Source: Euborellia annulipes
Taxonomy: Eukaryota; Arthropoda; Insecta; Dermaptera; Anisolabididae
Reading direction: 5' to 3'
Assembly: GCA_023213315.1 (NCBI GenBank)
Contig: JAKCPI010021855.1
Coordinates: 1-64,000 of the forward strand
Length of the DNA stretch: 64,000 nt
A model generated the notes under the pieces. That model did no database searches and was not told the DNA's origin. It worked only from the letters and a program-made list of their open reading frames with translations. A program made the position numbers and the translations under genes. This document shows positions 8,900 through 23,800 of the stretch, in pieces; positions within the stretch are counted from its first letter, which is position 1, and every line of letters starts with the position of its first letter.

Positions 8900-11800
8900 C
8901 TGGAAAAATAATAAATAAACAAATTAACAAGTGTTTTTAAGAAGAATTATCTATTGTTGTTTGTCAATTGTTGATAAATTCTACTCTAATCGACCGATTG
9001 TTGAAATTTATTTTTAATTAATTAATCATTGATTTGTTCCAAAGGAAGCTGAGAAAATTTCGCTATTAATAATTTTACCGCCGATTTAACACATTATAAT
9101 CATTTTTTCCCGCAATTGTGAATATTATCAATTAGGTAGTTCCCTATAAAAAAAAACAAGTCTTATAACATTCAAATATATCCTTGATCCATATAAGAAA
9201 AAAAAAAGAAAATTTAATAAATATAATTAATTATTAAATAATATTTGAGAGATTTAATTAATTTTTTTTTTTTTAAATATTGCAATAATTTTGAAATTAC
9301 TTGACGAATTTTTATGGGGATTTACTTTCTTTATATTGTAATATAATTTAAAGAGTACTAGCCGCGCCACCCGCCTTCTGCGTGCTTCGCGTTTAGCCAG
9401 GAGGCTTCGCCCCCCTGGACCCCCTCAACTTTCTTCTTAATTACGAAAAGAAAATTTTTATTACTATTCCAATCCAGTGCCTGCTTGAGGATTTGTTTAC
9501 ATCTATAGAATACATAAATGCAAAGAATACATATATAATTCTCTATACATTCCTATGGGAGAAATCGTAACTTTAGGAATTAATAACTCAAAAAGTTGTA
9601 GGAATTCCGGGACCCGAGTATTTTTCCTGGACTCTCCATAACCTCCTTTATAAGACTGCAAAATTTTGTTTCGAAATTTCAACTGGATATTGATCAAACA
9701 GAGCGTGACAGACGGACACTCCGTTATTATATATATATATATAAATTATTTTCGTTAAAAATATAACCACCCCAATCTTTTTTTATTATATCTTTTTGCG
9801 CTTCAGGTCATAAGTAGGGTTTCGCAAAATAATCGATTATTTTCTTTAAAAATAATCGATTATTAAAAAAATAATAATCGATTAATTAATTATTTCGATT
9901 ATTTTTTTCATAACCGATTATTGGGTAAATAATGGATTATTTTCGGGAAAAAAATGCGTTTGAAAAAATGGAAATTTTGCTAGAGAAAAAAAAAGCTATC
10001 GATTACACAGGGCAACAAAAAGGAACTTTTTTTTGTTGACTGAGAATTTGAAGCTATTCCTGGGTATTTGGGTAGCGCTGATTCCAAAAATGCCATCAGT
10101 TTTGCCCCATCACCTCAGATTTTAGAGCTATAGAGAAAATAAAATTTTAATAGAAAATGTGCTCTAAAGCGGCTCTAATTTTATATTACCTGGATTTTTT
10201 TTAAGGCGACACCCTTTAAAAATATGCAGATAGTTAGAATACATATAAATTTTAAGTTGCATCCCAATCGGAGGTCATTTAGACGTGCCGCAAACGGCTT
10301 AAAGTTTAGAAAAATCGAAATTTTCAAGATTTTTTTTCTTTGGTCACCCCTAATACAATTTTAGATATCCCTGAATGCAAAAAACATATATGTACGATAT
10401 TCTATAGTTCTTTGGCTTTCTAAAAATTATTCATTCGTAAAAATCTGCTAATTATTAACGAAATTATTAATAAAAACGTCATCAAAGAAAAAACACAAGT
10501 ACTCTCACTGGTCGAAAAAAATGGAATATTTTTATTTAATGATAAAATCCCTCAAGCCCAGGGTTTGAGCGCGGCTCTCCTTTGTTGAAGCCGACATCCT
10601 AGCCCGCTACACCAGTGAGTCCCCAGGAAAAAAATAAAAAAGAAATTTAATTAAATAACAATTTTTATAATTTTTCATTTAAGGTGCGCGTCTCGAAAAG
10701 TCGTTAGAAAGCTTTTGACTACCGAGTTCCTCTAGGCGGCAAGAGATGGCGTTAGTGTTCCCCATAGGAAAACAAGGGACAAATTGCATTTCATTCTAGA
10801 CTTTCCAGCTAATTAATTAAAGGCATAAAATTAATTATTCTTTAACACAATGATTACTAATTTAATTATCTACAACTTATAGAGCTCCTTTTTTAAAATA
10901 TCTTTTATTTAATGCGATTAATCTAAAAAAAAAATTTATTTTTTCGAAAATCAAAAAAAGGGCTTCTATAAGTTGTAGATATTTTAAATAGCTTTAATTT
11001 AAAAAAAAATTTGAGGTCGATAGCTTCAAAATTGTGGCCGCTGGAAAGTCCCAAAATTAGCACCCCGAGACGCGCACCTTAAGAGATTATAATTGAATTT
11101 AATTTTTATTACAATTAATTGGCTTTGATACAAAACATTAGCGCATATATACAATGAACTGAGAAAGAAAGAAATCTTTTTTTAATTTTCACCCCCTGGT
11201 TACTTACCAGAAACAGGCTGGAAAGGATCATCTGCCGCGCTTAAGCACAAAGTTGGCACTCGTAAATGATGCAATTTATTATGCAATGTCGCTCGACTAT
11301 AATAATCTTCCACATCTCGGTACCCGAATTGTTTCACCGTAAAGGAAGAATCAAACTCTCGAATTGTACGACTCTAAAACATAGTGAAATATTTTCCATT
11401 TGAATGCCAAAATTACATATTATAATTTAGTCGTGACCTATCATAGTTTGTAATTGTATTAAGTTAATAATTTAATTACCAAAAATAATAAATTAATGAC
11501 TTTTGACTTGAGCAGTTTTTCACGTTATATAGATCTGGCAACATTGCATTCATCAACTATCTATTTTAAATATTAAAAGTCTTCAATTTTATTTTATTTA
11601 ATATATTACAATGATTAATGCAAATCAGTTTAAACACAATGGACGATTTGCGAGAAAAAATAACGTAAAATGGAAAAAAAAATGTAACTGACAGCGAGAA
11701 AAGAGTATTATTTTATGCGACGTTGCTAGACTGGTCTGAGTCTTTAAATATTGGCGACTGTCATTTTGGAGAATTTTTTGACTTTCTTGTTAAAATATCT

Positions 11801-14800
11801 TTAAAAGAATTCGGCAAAAACTTTTGATTTTATGTTTAACGTATTACTCGGAAGGTAATTGATAAAATGTAAGTTTCTGGTTTTTGTATCTATTGCAGAG
11901 GTGGCTATATAATTCGATATGTGTGCGTTTCCCCGACATTCCCCATAGACTACATGTTAAATTTCAATTTTAAAAAAATTAATTAAACGATAAACCTGGG
12001 TCAGATCTGCTTCAAAATTTTATTTTATACGTATGTGATAGAAGAAAAAAAAATAATTTCTATATTGGTTACCTTAAGGACTGCGTCGAGATTGTAATGG
12101 ATTTTATGGCTATTTGGGAATCTGAAAAAAAAAAAAAAAAAAAAACAAAGTAACAATTAATATTCGCGCCCCAAACAGTGATTATGATGATGTTGTAATG
12201 GTATATCGTTTTAATTACGATTTTTAATATTATTTAATCTGTTCCTTAAATAATTCGTTGCCATTGTTGCATATTTTTTTATGTCGTGTGTCAGAGTTCA
12301 AGGTTCTATTTTCTATTTATTTAATTTCCTCAATTGAGAAATAATTTAATTGAAAATCTCAATATCAATAAGATAATTAATTTCTTAAATTATTAATACA
12401 AAATGATTTATTTTAAATTGAATTAATAAATTCATCCGATATTTAAATTTTATATATTATCAAATAATTTTCAATATTTTCAATGGAAATTTCCTCTTGA
12501 AATTATTTTGATTTCCTGATTGGTCAAAGGGTTGCCAATCAAATTTGATATACACACACACAGACAGACACACACAGAAGTGGAGAGAAGAAAGCAAGAG
12601 GATCAGACCATGAGAGACCAGGAGAGACCGCGGATGACATCGCTCAGGGCGGCTGTCTTTACATTAAAGTGCAGGCCGTACAGTCTCTCTTATCCAACAC
12701 GTCCAATTATTATTATGCCCAGTCTTTATTTTATCAAGAAAATTCACTCGTAATTATTAATTGAGTCCATGCGAAGAGAGAAGAAGTTTTTATAATTTTT
12801 AACGCCATCATTTCCGGCCAACTGGCGACAACCATTTCTTTGCCACACTGCTTCTTCCGTTGCCGAAACTCTTCCTGATGAAGGCAGCCAAGGCGACCGA
12901 AATGTACTTGGGCAAGCCCGTCACCGAAACGCTATCCAAACTATCTCCATCAACGATAGTTTGGTCCTCGTGCTGCAACAGCCATCACGCATGCGCAGCT
13001 ACGACACTCTCTTCAACCAGATAAGTCCTGATCAACGTTACTCAATCAACAAGAGCAAATTGTGTGTGTGTCACTTGATTTCCATTTAATTAACTTTCAA
13101 TATAAATTCTTATTAAATATAATTCATTGATGTTGAAAAGATCAAATCTCTTCTTTAAAATTTTAATAATAAAAAAATATTGTTTTAATCTTGAGCAAAT
13201 ATGAACCTTGGAGCCTGAGCCAGTCGACAGATTACTCAATACCCTTTTTTATTGTTACCCCCAAAGTCATTGTTGCGAAGCCAATGACCAATCATCAATC
13301 AAATTTTATATTAAAACAGTCTTGCAAACTTAATTTTATTTATTTTCCAATAAATCAATCATTCACCCAAATAAATTTTTCTTTTTATTTTTACCTTATC
13401 AGCAATTAATTTTTAAGAATAATAATTTTTTTTAAATGTTTATTTTAACCCCCATAAGGGTGAAATAACATAATAATGTGATTGAACTCACTCTTTGACA
13501 GTGTTACAAAGACTGTAAGCGAGATGTCTATTGAGGAGTTTATTGACCCAGGGCCGCTCTATGCTTTCAGTTCCAATAAAAACGTTCCATGGCACAGAGA
13601 TGATCATCGCTGCTGTCAATTTTTTCCGCGCTTCCTCTCCCTGCTCCGCAAGGTAGTTTCCAAGTATCAATCTGCAACACATTTTAAAACTTTAATTATT
13701 CTTTTTGATATAAATAAAATTGGAAATATTTCTCTTATATTTAAGTATTTGTTGGAATTTTGATAGAAATACACGTTTTTTTTTTTTTGCCCAAAGAGAC
13801 CTACTTACTAGTTATGGTACATTAAATTTAGTTTTTATTGCAAGATCATTTTTTGTTTTTACACTATTTTCACCCAAAAAAAATTAGCCCGCAACGATCT
13901 CAAGGACTTATGTCAGGGAGAGATCGATTTTTTTAAAATTAATTTTAATTCGTTATTATTCCAATTACTTGAATTAAATTCTAATTATAAAATTATGTAG
14001 AAGAAATCTATATATATAATTCACTAATGTCCGTCTGTCTGTCTGTCTGTCCGTCTGTCCGTCTGTCACGCTCTATTTAGGCAACTTCTCGTTGGAATTT
14101 TGAAATGAAATTTTATATGCATAAAGAGGACCTTCTCGGGATTACAGGAAAGTTATTTTCATCCCGAAATTCCCATAACTTTCTAAGTTATTAATTTTTA
14201 AAGTTACGATTTCTCCCATGTATGGAAATGTATAGAGAAATATTTATGTATTCTTTTCATTTGTGTATTCCATGAATGTAAACAAATACTCAAGCAGGCA
14301 CTGAATTGGAATGGAATAATAATAATTTTCTTTTAACCAATGAAGTACGCGTTGATTTATATACAAGGAAGAAGCAAGTCTCGAAACGTCTCATTAATTG
14401 TAAAAAAATCGGAGGCTTTATTTTTGGCTGCGCCTGCTTCTTCCTTGTATATAATTTTCTTTTCATAATTAAGAAGAAAAGGGCCCTCGGGGCTTGGTGT
14501 AGAGGTTAACGTGCTAACCACTTATACCAAACATCGCGGGTTCGGACCCCAGGCAGTCAGATGAATTTATTTAAGCCAATTGGATACCAAATGGCTTAAA
14601 TAAGAATGCCTGGACCCTAATATATATAAATTCATAATTAACGGTTATCGTAAATGTCTTATATGGCCTGAGCTGCCGAAAAGACAGTGTGAATATGTGT
14701 GTGAGTGTGAGTGTGAATGAGAAAAAAAGTGTGAATGTTTAAAAAAAAAGAAGAAAAGGCGAGGGTCCGCCGCAGGCGGGCCCGAGCCAGCTGAAGGGGG

Positions 14801-17800
14801 TCCAGGGGGCGAAGCCCCCCGGCGACGCGGCTAGTTTATAAAAATTATTTAATTTGGAAAACATTAAAAATAAAATAATACTTTTTTACTCCACTTTTCC
14901 CCACTTGTGAGATTTGTTGGCAGTCGGGAATAGAAACATATATCACTCTCTGGCGGGCTATGAAGCCACTACCATCTTCAAATATATCATTCGTTTGCGG
15001 GCTGGCAAAGCCCGCAGATCTTCATTCATTCGGTCGCTGGCTGTAAAGCCGTCGTCAGTATCTCCATGACTTGGTCGCTGACTGTGAAGCGGCTAGTATC
15101 ATCATCATATCTCTCGGTTACTGACTGACCCGCATACCATATTCGCCACTGGCTGGGAGAAGAAGCAACACCACCTAATTTTGTCTTCGGGCTGAGAGAC
15201 GGTCTACACTTGAAACAGAATTGCCGATAAACGTCCGCCTTCACTGCAGTTCGGACGAAGGTAGGGCAGATGCGACCGAAACATCATCAATTTCCACACC
15301 AAAGACATCAACTTTCAAATATTTTTACCTTTATTTTTTTTTTAAATATTTTTCAATAAATTTTTCTATTTGATTTTTTTTTAAATAAATTATAATTTAT
15401 TTTTTTTTGATATTTTTAATTTTTATTTTGAGAGCAGATACTCTCCCTGATTGCGTCCCCATCCCGTTTTGAGTTCTTTAAAAACGTTGCGAGCCAACAT
15501 ATGAAACGGAAGTTTTCCTCTTTATACCAATATTCTTGCAAAATTTAAAAAAATAATAAATGATAGACTATATTTTTTTATTTTCAGGAGTTTTATTGAA
15601 CGATGACTGATGTGCACATTAACTACCAGTTTCGATCTATCTGAGAGACCATCATCAGATCTACAAATGTAAATGTTCGTTCAATAAAAATCCTGAATTG
15701 CCCTTGACCAGGGGCTCAGCCTGAAAAAAAAAAAAAAAAATAACTCTTATTTCTTTTATAAAATTTGGCAAGAAGAACCTGCTCTACTAGTATAAAGAAG
15801 TAAACCGGGAAATGTTTTACATCTTATTTAAAAACAAAAAGCAAAAGATGTTAACAAACCCGCCCATTGAGATGCCTGTTGCTCCAACGGGAACTCCTGG
15901 GTGTGTTTTGATTACATGCTCAACAACGGCAGTGATATCCTCTATATTCGAGGCACAATATGTCCTTGGTGTCTGCAACAGAAGAAAACAAACAAATTTA
16001 TTGCTACTCTATCCCATAGGCGCCGGAACTGGGGGGGCACGGGTACATTGCCCCCCCCCTGGCATCCTACAGGGGGGCAGGGGGGCAAAATTTCTTCTTT
16101 TATTTCATTTAGTTTTAAAAATGATATATTTTAAAATTTTTTTTATTTAAATTTAAAAAAAATTAAAAAGTAAGAAATTTTTTTTATTTTATATAGACCT
16201 ATTGTATTTCTAAATTTAAATACATTTTATATGGAATTAAAATAATAAAATTTAGATAACATGAAAACTTGAGACTTTATGCCTTGGAAAAAAAAAAAAA
16301 TTAAAATAAAGAAAATTAAAAATATTTATTTCCTTCAAATAGTAAATAACAAATCTACTATATAGCCTAAAAAAATTTTGATTAAATAATTTGCATATTG
16401 TTAAACTATATATTTGTAAAAGTTAAATATAAAGGACTACAGACTATTTAGTGTAGTTGATTAACAGTTATAAGAAGAAAAAAATGAAACGTCGATTTAT
16501 TGATGATTATTTTAAAAAAGAAACAGGTAAGAATGGCCGTAGGCCTACTCTTAAAAACTTATTTTTCTTCGCCAAAAATATACGTACGCTAAAAATTTAA
16601 TAAAAAAATGAAAATTTCTTATTATATCTGGTTCTTTCGTAGGCTCTTTAGAAAAAGGAAGCATTAGCACGGGTAGTCCTTTGCACCATGAGCATCGCCC
16701 TAGTACCAGCAGTAACATTTCTTCCACAAACACCATAGGTATTAATATAATAATTTCAAAAAATGAGTCATTATGCTTGTTTATTGTTTTGTTGCCTTGC
16801 TCAGAGATCGGAAATTCAATTAAATAATTTATTCATTTATTTAACAGAAAACATCGCCGATGATCCATCTGCTCCTGTAAAGAGTGTTTCTTTTGCTTTT
16901 ACTAAAAACACACACGAAAAGATATGCTCTTTAAACGAACCGTATCAACCTTTGGATATTCCTCCATGGACCCAATCTGGACGTAATCATAATTTTCAGA
17001 ATGAGTGGTTCACAACATACCCTTGGCTTCATTTTGACTCAATGACTAAAAGTATTTTTTGTTTCATATGTGTCCAAGCGCTAGGAAAAAAATTAGTAAA
17101 ATGTGAAAAAAATCATGAAACAAACTTAGTGATTGATGGGTATAAAAACTGGAAAAAAATTATCATAAAATTAAAAAGTCACGAAAAATCTGCTTTTCAC
17201 AAAGAATCATTTATAAAATTAGAAGCACTGAAGAAAAATACTCCAATTATTTCCTTATTATCTGAACAAACATTATCTGTTCAAATACAAAATCAAATCG
17301 CTCTAAAAACAATAATAACCTCAGCATTATATTTAGCTCGTCAGGGAATTGCATTTAGAGCACATGATATTAATGAAGGAAATTTCATTCAATTATTACG
17401 TCTCAGGGAAAATGACATTCCAGAATTAAAATTATTTTTAAAACACAAAAAATCATATAATTCTTCAGATATTCAGAATGAAATATTGAGAATTATTTCC
17501 CATGATATTTTGCGTAAAATTATTAAAATAATAAAAAAAGAGGAGAATATTCTCTCATTGTTGATGAAACCAATGATGTACAGGGAAAAGAACAAGTTTC
17601 TATATCGATCAGATCTGTAGATGAAGATACTCTTGAAATTGATGAGTTTTTTCTTGGTCTCTATGACACTCACTCTATGACTGGGGAATCATTGTATAAT
17701 ATTATAAAAGACATGCTTATTCGTTTTGATTTAAGTATGGATCTCTTGCGAGGACAATGCTATGACGGAGGATCAAATATGACCGGAATAAAAAACGGTG

Positions 17801-20800
17801 TCAAATCAAGAGTGTTGGCAGATCAACCAATGGCTTTATTTATTCATTGTTCAGCTCATTCTCTAAATTTGGCTGTGCAGGATTCTTCAAAAAGAATTCC
17901 TTTAATACGTGATTGCCTTCAATGGGTAAACGACATAGGAGTTATTGTCAAAGAATCACCAAAACGATCACATAATTTTCATGAGATTGCTAAGGCTCAT
18001 GGAATAGAGAAAAACTGGCCCTCGGCCATTATGCCCAACCCGTTGGACCATCAGACATACTTCATTGTCAGGGGTTATCAATACTTACCCTGCTGTTTTG
18101 GACTTTCTATTTTCATTAGCATCTTGTAATGATGATATAGGGTCCAAAGCCAGGGACTTTATGATCAATTATCAAAGGGTTCTATATACTTTGGAATTAG
18201 ACTTAGTTATCTAATGTTTTCTTTAACTGATCAATTGAGCAATGTTCTTCAAAGTGAAACGCAAACTGTAGCTGGGGCAAAGGAAGCTGTTGAGTTAGTT
18301 TTAGAATCTTTAAAAAAAAAACGCTCAGAACAATTTTTTAATGAAATGTGGAAGGATGTAAAGAAAAAAATAAAAGAAATGAATCTTGAGGAGCCCTCGT
18401 TACCGAGAAAGCGAGAGATTCCTAAAAAATTTCTATATAAACCTAACGAGTCTGAACACAAGTTCACGTCAATAGAAGAATATTTTAGAAAAACTTTCTA
18501 TGAAGTTATTGATGGGATAATCAACGAGATTGAATTAAGATTCTCCCAACCGGGGTTTTTAAAATATCTACAAATCGAAAAAATTGTTATTTTAGAAACC
18601 CGTTTTTGGGACCAATCTGTTATAGATATTTTAAAAGAATATGAGTTTGTAGAAGAAAAGGTCAAAAGAGAATTTGATTTCTTTAGGGAATTAATTCCTC
18701 AAGCTAAATGCTTGAATGATTTTGTAATAAAATACAAAAATCTTAATCAAGAATCAAAAAAATTATTTCCTAACCTGAGAAATATTCTAAAACTACTTTT
18801 AGTGATCCCGGCCACATCAGCAACCGCTGAGCGCTCATTTTCTATGTTAAGAAGAATAAAAACATATCTTCGCTCAACAATGACGCAAGAACGATTAAAT
18901 CATGTATGCATAATAAATACATATCCAGAAATCGTAGATGAAATAGATATCCAAAATATCATGGCTACATTTATAAATAGTAATGACTTTAGAATTCAAC
19001 ATTTTGGCAAAATTAAAAAATAATTTCCATGATTTATAAATAATATTATTATTGATATATATATATATTTATATAAATAAAAATTGTATTCAAGCAAATG
19101 TTTCTTTTTAATTATTATTACTCTTATTAAACCTTTTTTTTTTATATTCTTTCCCTTTCAATCACATCACTTTTTTTTTTTTTTAACATTCACACTTTTT
19201 TCTCATTCACACTCACATGCACCCACACATTCATACAGTCTTTTCGGCTTAGGCCATTTAAGACTTTGACGATAACAGTTATGAATATATATTATTTGGG
19301 GTCCAGGCATTCTTATTTAAGCCATTTGGTATCCAAATGCCTTAAATAAAATCATCGGACTGCCTGGGGTCCGAACCCGCGACGTTCGGTATACGAGGTT
19401 AGCACTCTAACCCCTACACCAAGCCCCGAGGGCAATCATATCATCTCCATATAGGAAGAGGTTGCCCCCCCCCCTGATTCAAATTCGTTCCGGCGCCCCT
19501 GCTCTATCCGCCCTTAATACGTTTTTGTCATTCAACTTTTGTTTTAATTTCTTAGATTTTTACTTTCTTTTACCTAAATATATGACGGGAGCGAAGGTGT
19601 TACGCATGTTTTTCCCGATTGTGTGTCATAAAAAGTATGCCCAAAAAATCAAGTAATTCAAAAATTTGCCAAGAGATGTCAGAATGGTAGCTAATAATAT
19701 TTAATGCATTTGGTTGATTTTCATTGATCTTTTAACAATAAATACTTTATAAATGTTATTATATATTATGGATCTTTTATAAAAGCATAAAAATATATAT
19801 AGGCTAATACTAGTATCGTCTGTTAGACTCATCTATTGCAAGAATGCTGAACTAATTTGACAGTTGGTTTTTAAATAAATCATCTAAGCTTATTTTAAAA
19901 TTTTCTTAATTAATATGTGATTAATAATAACAATAAATTCATTTTTAAATTTAAAAAAAATTAAAGATTATTGGGATAGATTGTTTTTTTTGTATTTGCT
20001 TGATAACAAAAAATTAATTACGATAATTTTTTAACAAGTCATTAAACAAATTATAGCTCAATGTCCCAATAATCTCTTGTGAATTTAATTCATTTAAAAA
20101 AAAAAACCGCATTGAAAAATTCCTTATAATAATCTAGTTTTTTTAAAGTACGTTTAGACGTCGCTCCTGAACCCCCTTAATATATATATATATAGAGAGA
20201 GAAAGAGGAAGTATTGAATTCATGTCAAAAATTCGAGATTTTGAGGTCTGATGAGTCCAGAAAATAGTTTGTTTGTGAACAAAATATCTCAAGAACGAAA
20301 AGAGCTAGGAGTTTGAAATTTTATATTTAAGTTAAGCACCCCCATGGGAGGTGACAAGAAGCTTTTGAACAAAATCGACCAAAAAGTACTAGTACTTTAC
20401 TGATGTACTTTTTCAGTTTTTTCCGAGTTTCTAAAAAAATTCGCTACAACAATTTTGATTAAAATTCAAAAATCAATTATTTTTAAAGATTCTCTTTAAA
20501 ATGTATATTCTCATTTTGCCCTTGAAATTTTTTAAAGCACACTTTACTCTTGTCTTTCATAGAAAGATGACAAATATTTTTCTTTGTTTATCTTACATCT
20601 TAAAGTCTAATGGAAACTAAATAAATGTGTGGTGTACAAGCACAGAACACAACTTCCAATTATAGAAGGCTACACTGTTAAAAATTTTCCATGGCTTAAA
20701 TAGAAATGCCTGAACCTACAATTTATATATTACTTACAACGGTTATCGTTTAAAGTCTTAAATGGCCTAAGTTGCCGAAAAGACTGTGTGAATGTGTGTG

Positions 20801-20832
20801 TGAGTGTGAGTGTGAATGAGAAAAAAACTGTG

Positions 20833-20874
<42 letters not shown>

Positions 20875-23800
20875 CCAGAAAACTTCCTATACAAGTATAG
20901 GAACTCTGTTTCATAAACTGTTTATGAATATATATGAGAAAGTTCAATTTGTTGCCAACTAAACAAATTTCTTGTATATTTTAAAATTAATTATTTTGGT
21001 AAAAATTGTTTTAAATTTTAATTTTCATTTTTATAGCTATTTAGTTGAATTACTTTATAAAAATTATTTAATTAGTATGACTTCATAAATATTTAAATAG
21101 TTTAGAGCGCGAATTTCAAACTAGAATTTAATAAATTTAGATTTGTGAAATAAATTTTAAAAGAATAATTTCAAGTTCCCTTTAAAATAATTATAAAATA
21201 ATATTAATAAAAATTCCTTGAGGTAATCGAGTTATTTGAGAACGTTTAGACCAGTGATTCTCAACTTGTCGCGGTACACTTTTAACGATTTCAAAATTTG
21301 GCGGCACACAAAGAAAAAGATAAGTTTAAAAGTTGGTAATTTGTTCATAAACTTTTTATATTAATTTCATTTCATATCCTGGGTATATTAATATTAAATC
21401 ACCGAAGTAGATGAAAAATGATTATATTTTTTTTACAGTGTAGTCACTCCATATTTCTTTTAGATTCAAAAGCTTTTTTATTACAAAAAGAGAGACAAGC
21501 AAATTAATCAAAACTCAAACAAATGTGTTATGAGCATCTTTTTATTTTTGTTCTATCAAGAGAGAGAGGTTTAATTAAAAAACAAAAAAACAATTATGAT
21601 AGTCAGGAAATCAATATTCGCTGATGTTGACAATAACAAGTGTTTTTTTTTTTAACATAAATAAACAAATAATTCGGTCGTCAAGATAGAAAAATAAAAA
21701 AGGGATTTCAGGTGAGTTTAAAATTATTATTTTATAGGCTATCAATTCCATTTTATAAGACAGAATTTATTTCCCCGACCAACAAACTCAAAATAAATAA
21801 TATCAAGAATATGAAAGTTTCTCGTTTTTTATGAAAAATCGCTTTTTCGGATTCTTTTCATTATCCATCCGCCGCAGGTCCCCCAGTTGATGGGGGTCCA
21901 GGCCTCCCCCTCCCCGGGCCCCCTGTCATACAACTTTAGCAATCATTTAGAAAATTGGTCACCGTTGCTAATATTCGCGCCTCCCTTTAGGCTTGTCCAG
22001 TTTTTAAACCCAGTAATTAAACTTATTCTATATTATTCAGACTATATATCGTACATACAGAAAAAAAAAATCTCATTTTGCAACAAGATGTATTTCTTAA
22101 TCATTCTCCAGAAGAGAGCTTTAGCTACACCAATGGAGAGGGGGGGGAGGGGAGGGATTTCTGCTTTCCCCTCTTCTTTCGTTGTCGGTGCATTGCGCAG
22201 TCTTGTAATCAATAGTGCCAACGAATTCTGGTCAGGAGTAGATAGAGTAGCTCACACACACACACACACACACACATACACACGAAAAGCTTTCACATCT
22301 TTTTTTGAAAAAATAAAAAACTTCTTTAACAATTACAATATTTGGAAAGTTTTTTTTTTTTTTTTTTGTATGTTAAAATGAGATCAGAACTTTGTTGTTG
22401 GAAAGTTTTGAATTATTTGTTAGTTTGTCACATTGTGGGGAATGTCGACGAAAAGCACACACATATCGAATTATATAGCCACTTCTGCAATAGGTAAAAA
22501 AACAAAACAAAAAAACTTACATTTTTATCAATTCATTTCCGAGGAATACGTTAAACATAAAATTAAAAGTTTCTGCAGGAATCTTTTAAAGATATTTTAA
22601 TAAGAAAGTCAAAAATTCTCCAAATTGACAGTCGCCAATATTTAAAAATGAGACTCAGACCAGTCTAGCAACGTCGCATAAAATAATACTCTTTTCTCGC
22701 TGTCAGTTACATTTTTTTTTTTTCAATTTTACGATATTTTTTCTCGCAAATCGTCCATTGTGTTTAAATTGATTTGCATTAATCATTGTAATATATTAAA
22801 TAAAATAAAATTGAAGGCTTTTAAGATTTAAAATAAACAGCTGATGAATGCAATGTTGCCAGATCTATATTACGTGAAAAACTGCTCAAGTCAAAAGACA
22901 TTCATTTATTATTTTTGGTAATTAATTAATTACCTTAATACAATTATAAACTCTGATAGGTCAAATAAATAACACTCTAAATATTTAGTTTGATTATTTT
23001 TCTGTTCGGTTCTGGTTTTAAGGGGTAAACCCAAGAAGTCGATTAATTTCCCCCAAAGGTCTATAATAATACTAAATTGTTTATAGGACTGAAGAGCGAT
23101 CATGTCTCTTAGTTTCAACGCTCATCAATTTGATGCATCTTTTAAACCAGAACGTCTTCGTGTCTGGGAAGTTCCAAGAATCCAACGTCAATGGCCAATT
23201 CAAAGGCAAGTTCTAATTATTGTGCAATAATATACGTAATAAATGTGCCCTTTGAGCCAAGACGTTTCCAATTACAGTAATTCGTGTCTCTAATGGCTTT
23301 TAACTTAATTGAGCCTTGGAAGAGTGAATATCAAAAAAAAACTCTATACTAACTACACATTGAGAAATAGAAAAGTTGAATTAATATTTGTTACTTAGAT
23401 AAGTAAAAAAAAGTGTTGAGTCTAGTCGCGACAACAGCCACCATTTGCCTGGATGACGTCATTGTGCAAAAAATTTTAATTTGCATAAATCGAAATTGTG
23501 TGAAATTTAGCGAAATCTGGACCGCCCAGTTCAGGCGGTGAAGCTAGTTTTAAAGTAAATAATTGTTGTGATGATTTTTATAAAAACACCCCCGTTTGTT
23601 GCGTCTTTACGGTGCTAGTACGTTAAATTTAAAATAATTTATAATTACATTTATTTTCTTCTAATTGTGGGATTTTAATTAAAAACTTAATAATATATTT
23701 TTTTTTTTAAATTTTAAATCCCGCATTTATTATTTGTTTAAAATAGAAATGAAATTAATTGACTTCCTTAAATGGAAATTTGAGATGCTCCAAGTGCAAA

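Larger units (their letters stand above)
16015..19501 (+). mobile_element. hAT transposon, 3.5 kb, both ends and target duplication present
   Basis: The 8-bp duplication CTCTATCC is at 16007-16014 and 19502-19509. The ends are CATAGGCGCCGGAAC and, reversed, CAGGGGCGCCGGAAC. G and C runs lie just inside both ends. It carries one transposase gene in the plus direction, now frame-broken, and a SINE inserted near the right end. It lies in ABHD intron 3, antisense to that gene. Confidence 0.95.

Noticed and set aside
11397..12040. LTR of a retrovirus-like element (family A)
   Set aside because: No TG...CA ends, primer-binding site or linked gag/pol could be shown; left as an unclassified repeat.
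22253..22280. CRISPR-like or satellite array at the AC tract
   Set aside because: A plain dinucleotide microsatellite in a eukaryotic intron.
21887..22381. 164-codon plus-strand frame
   Set aside because: Low-complexity with an (AC)n tract giving a run of Thr-His; no family resemblance and no conserved start.
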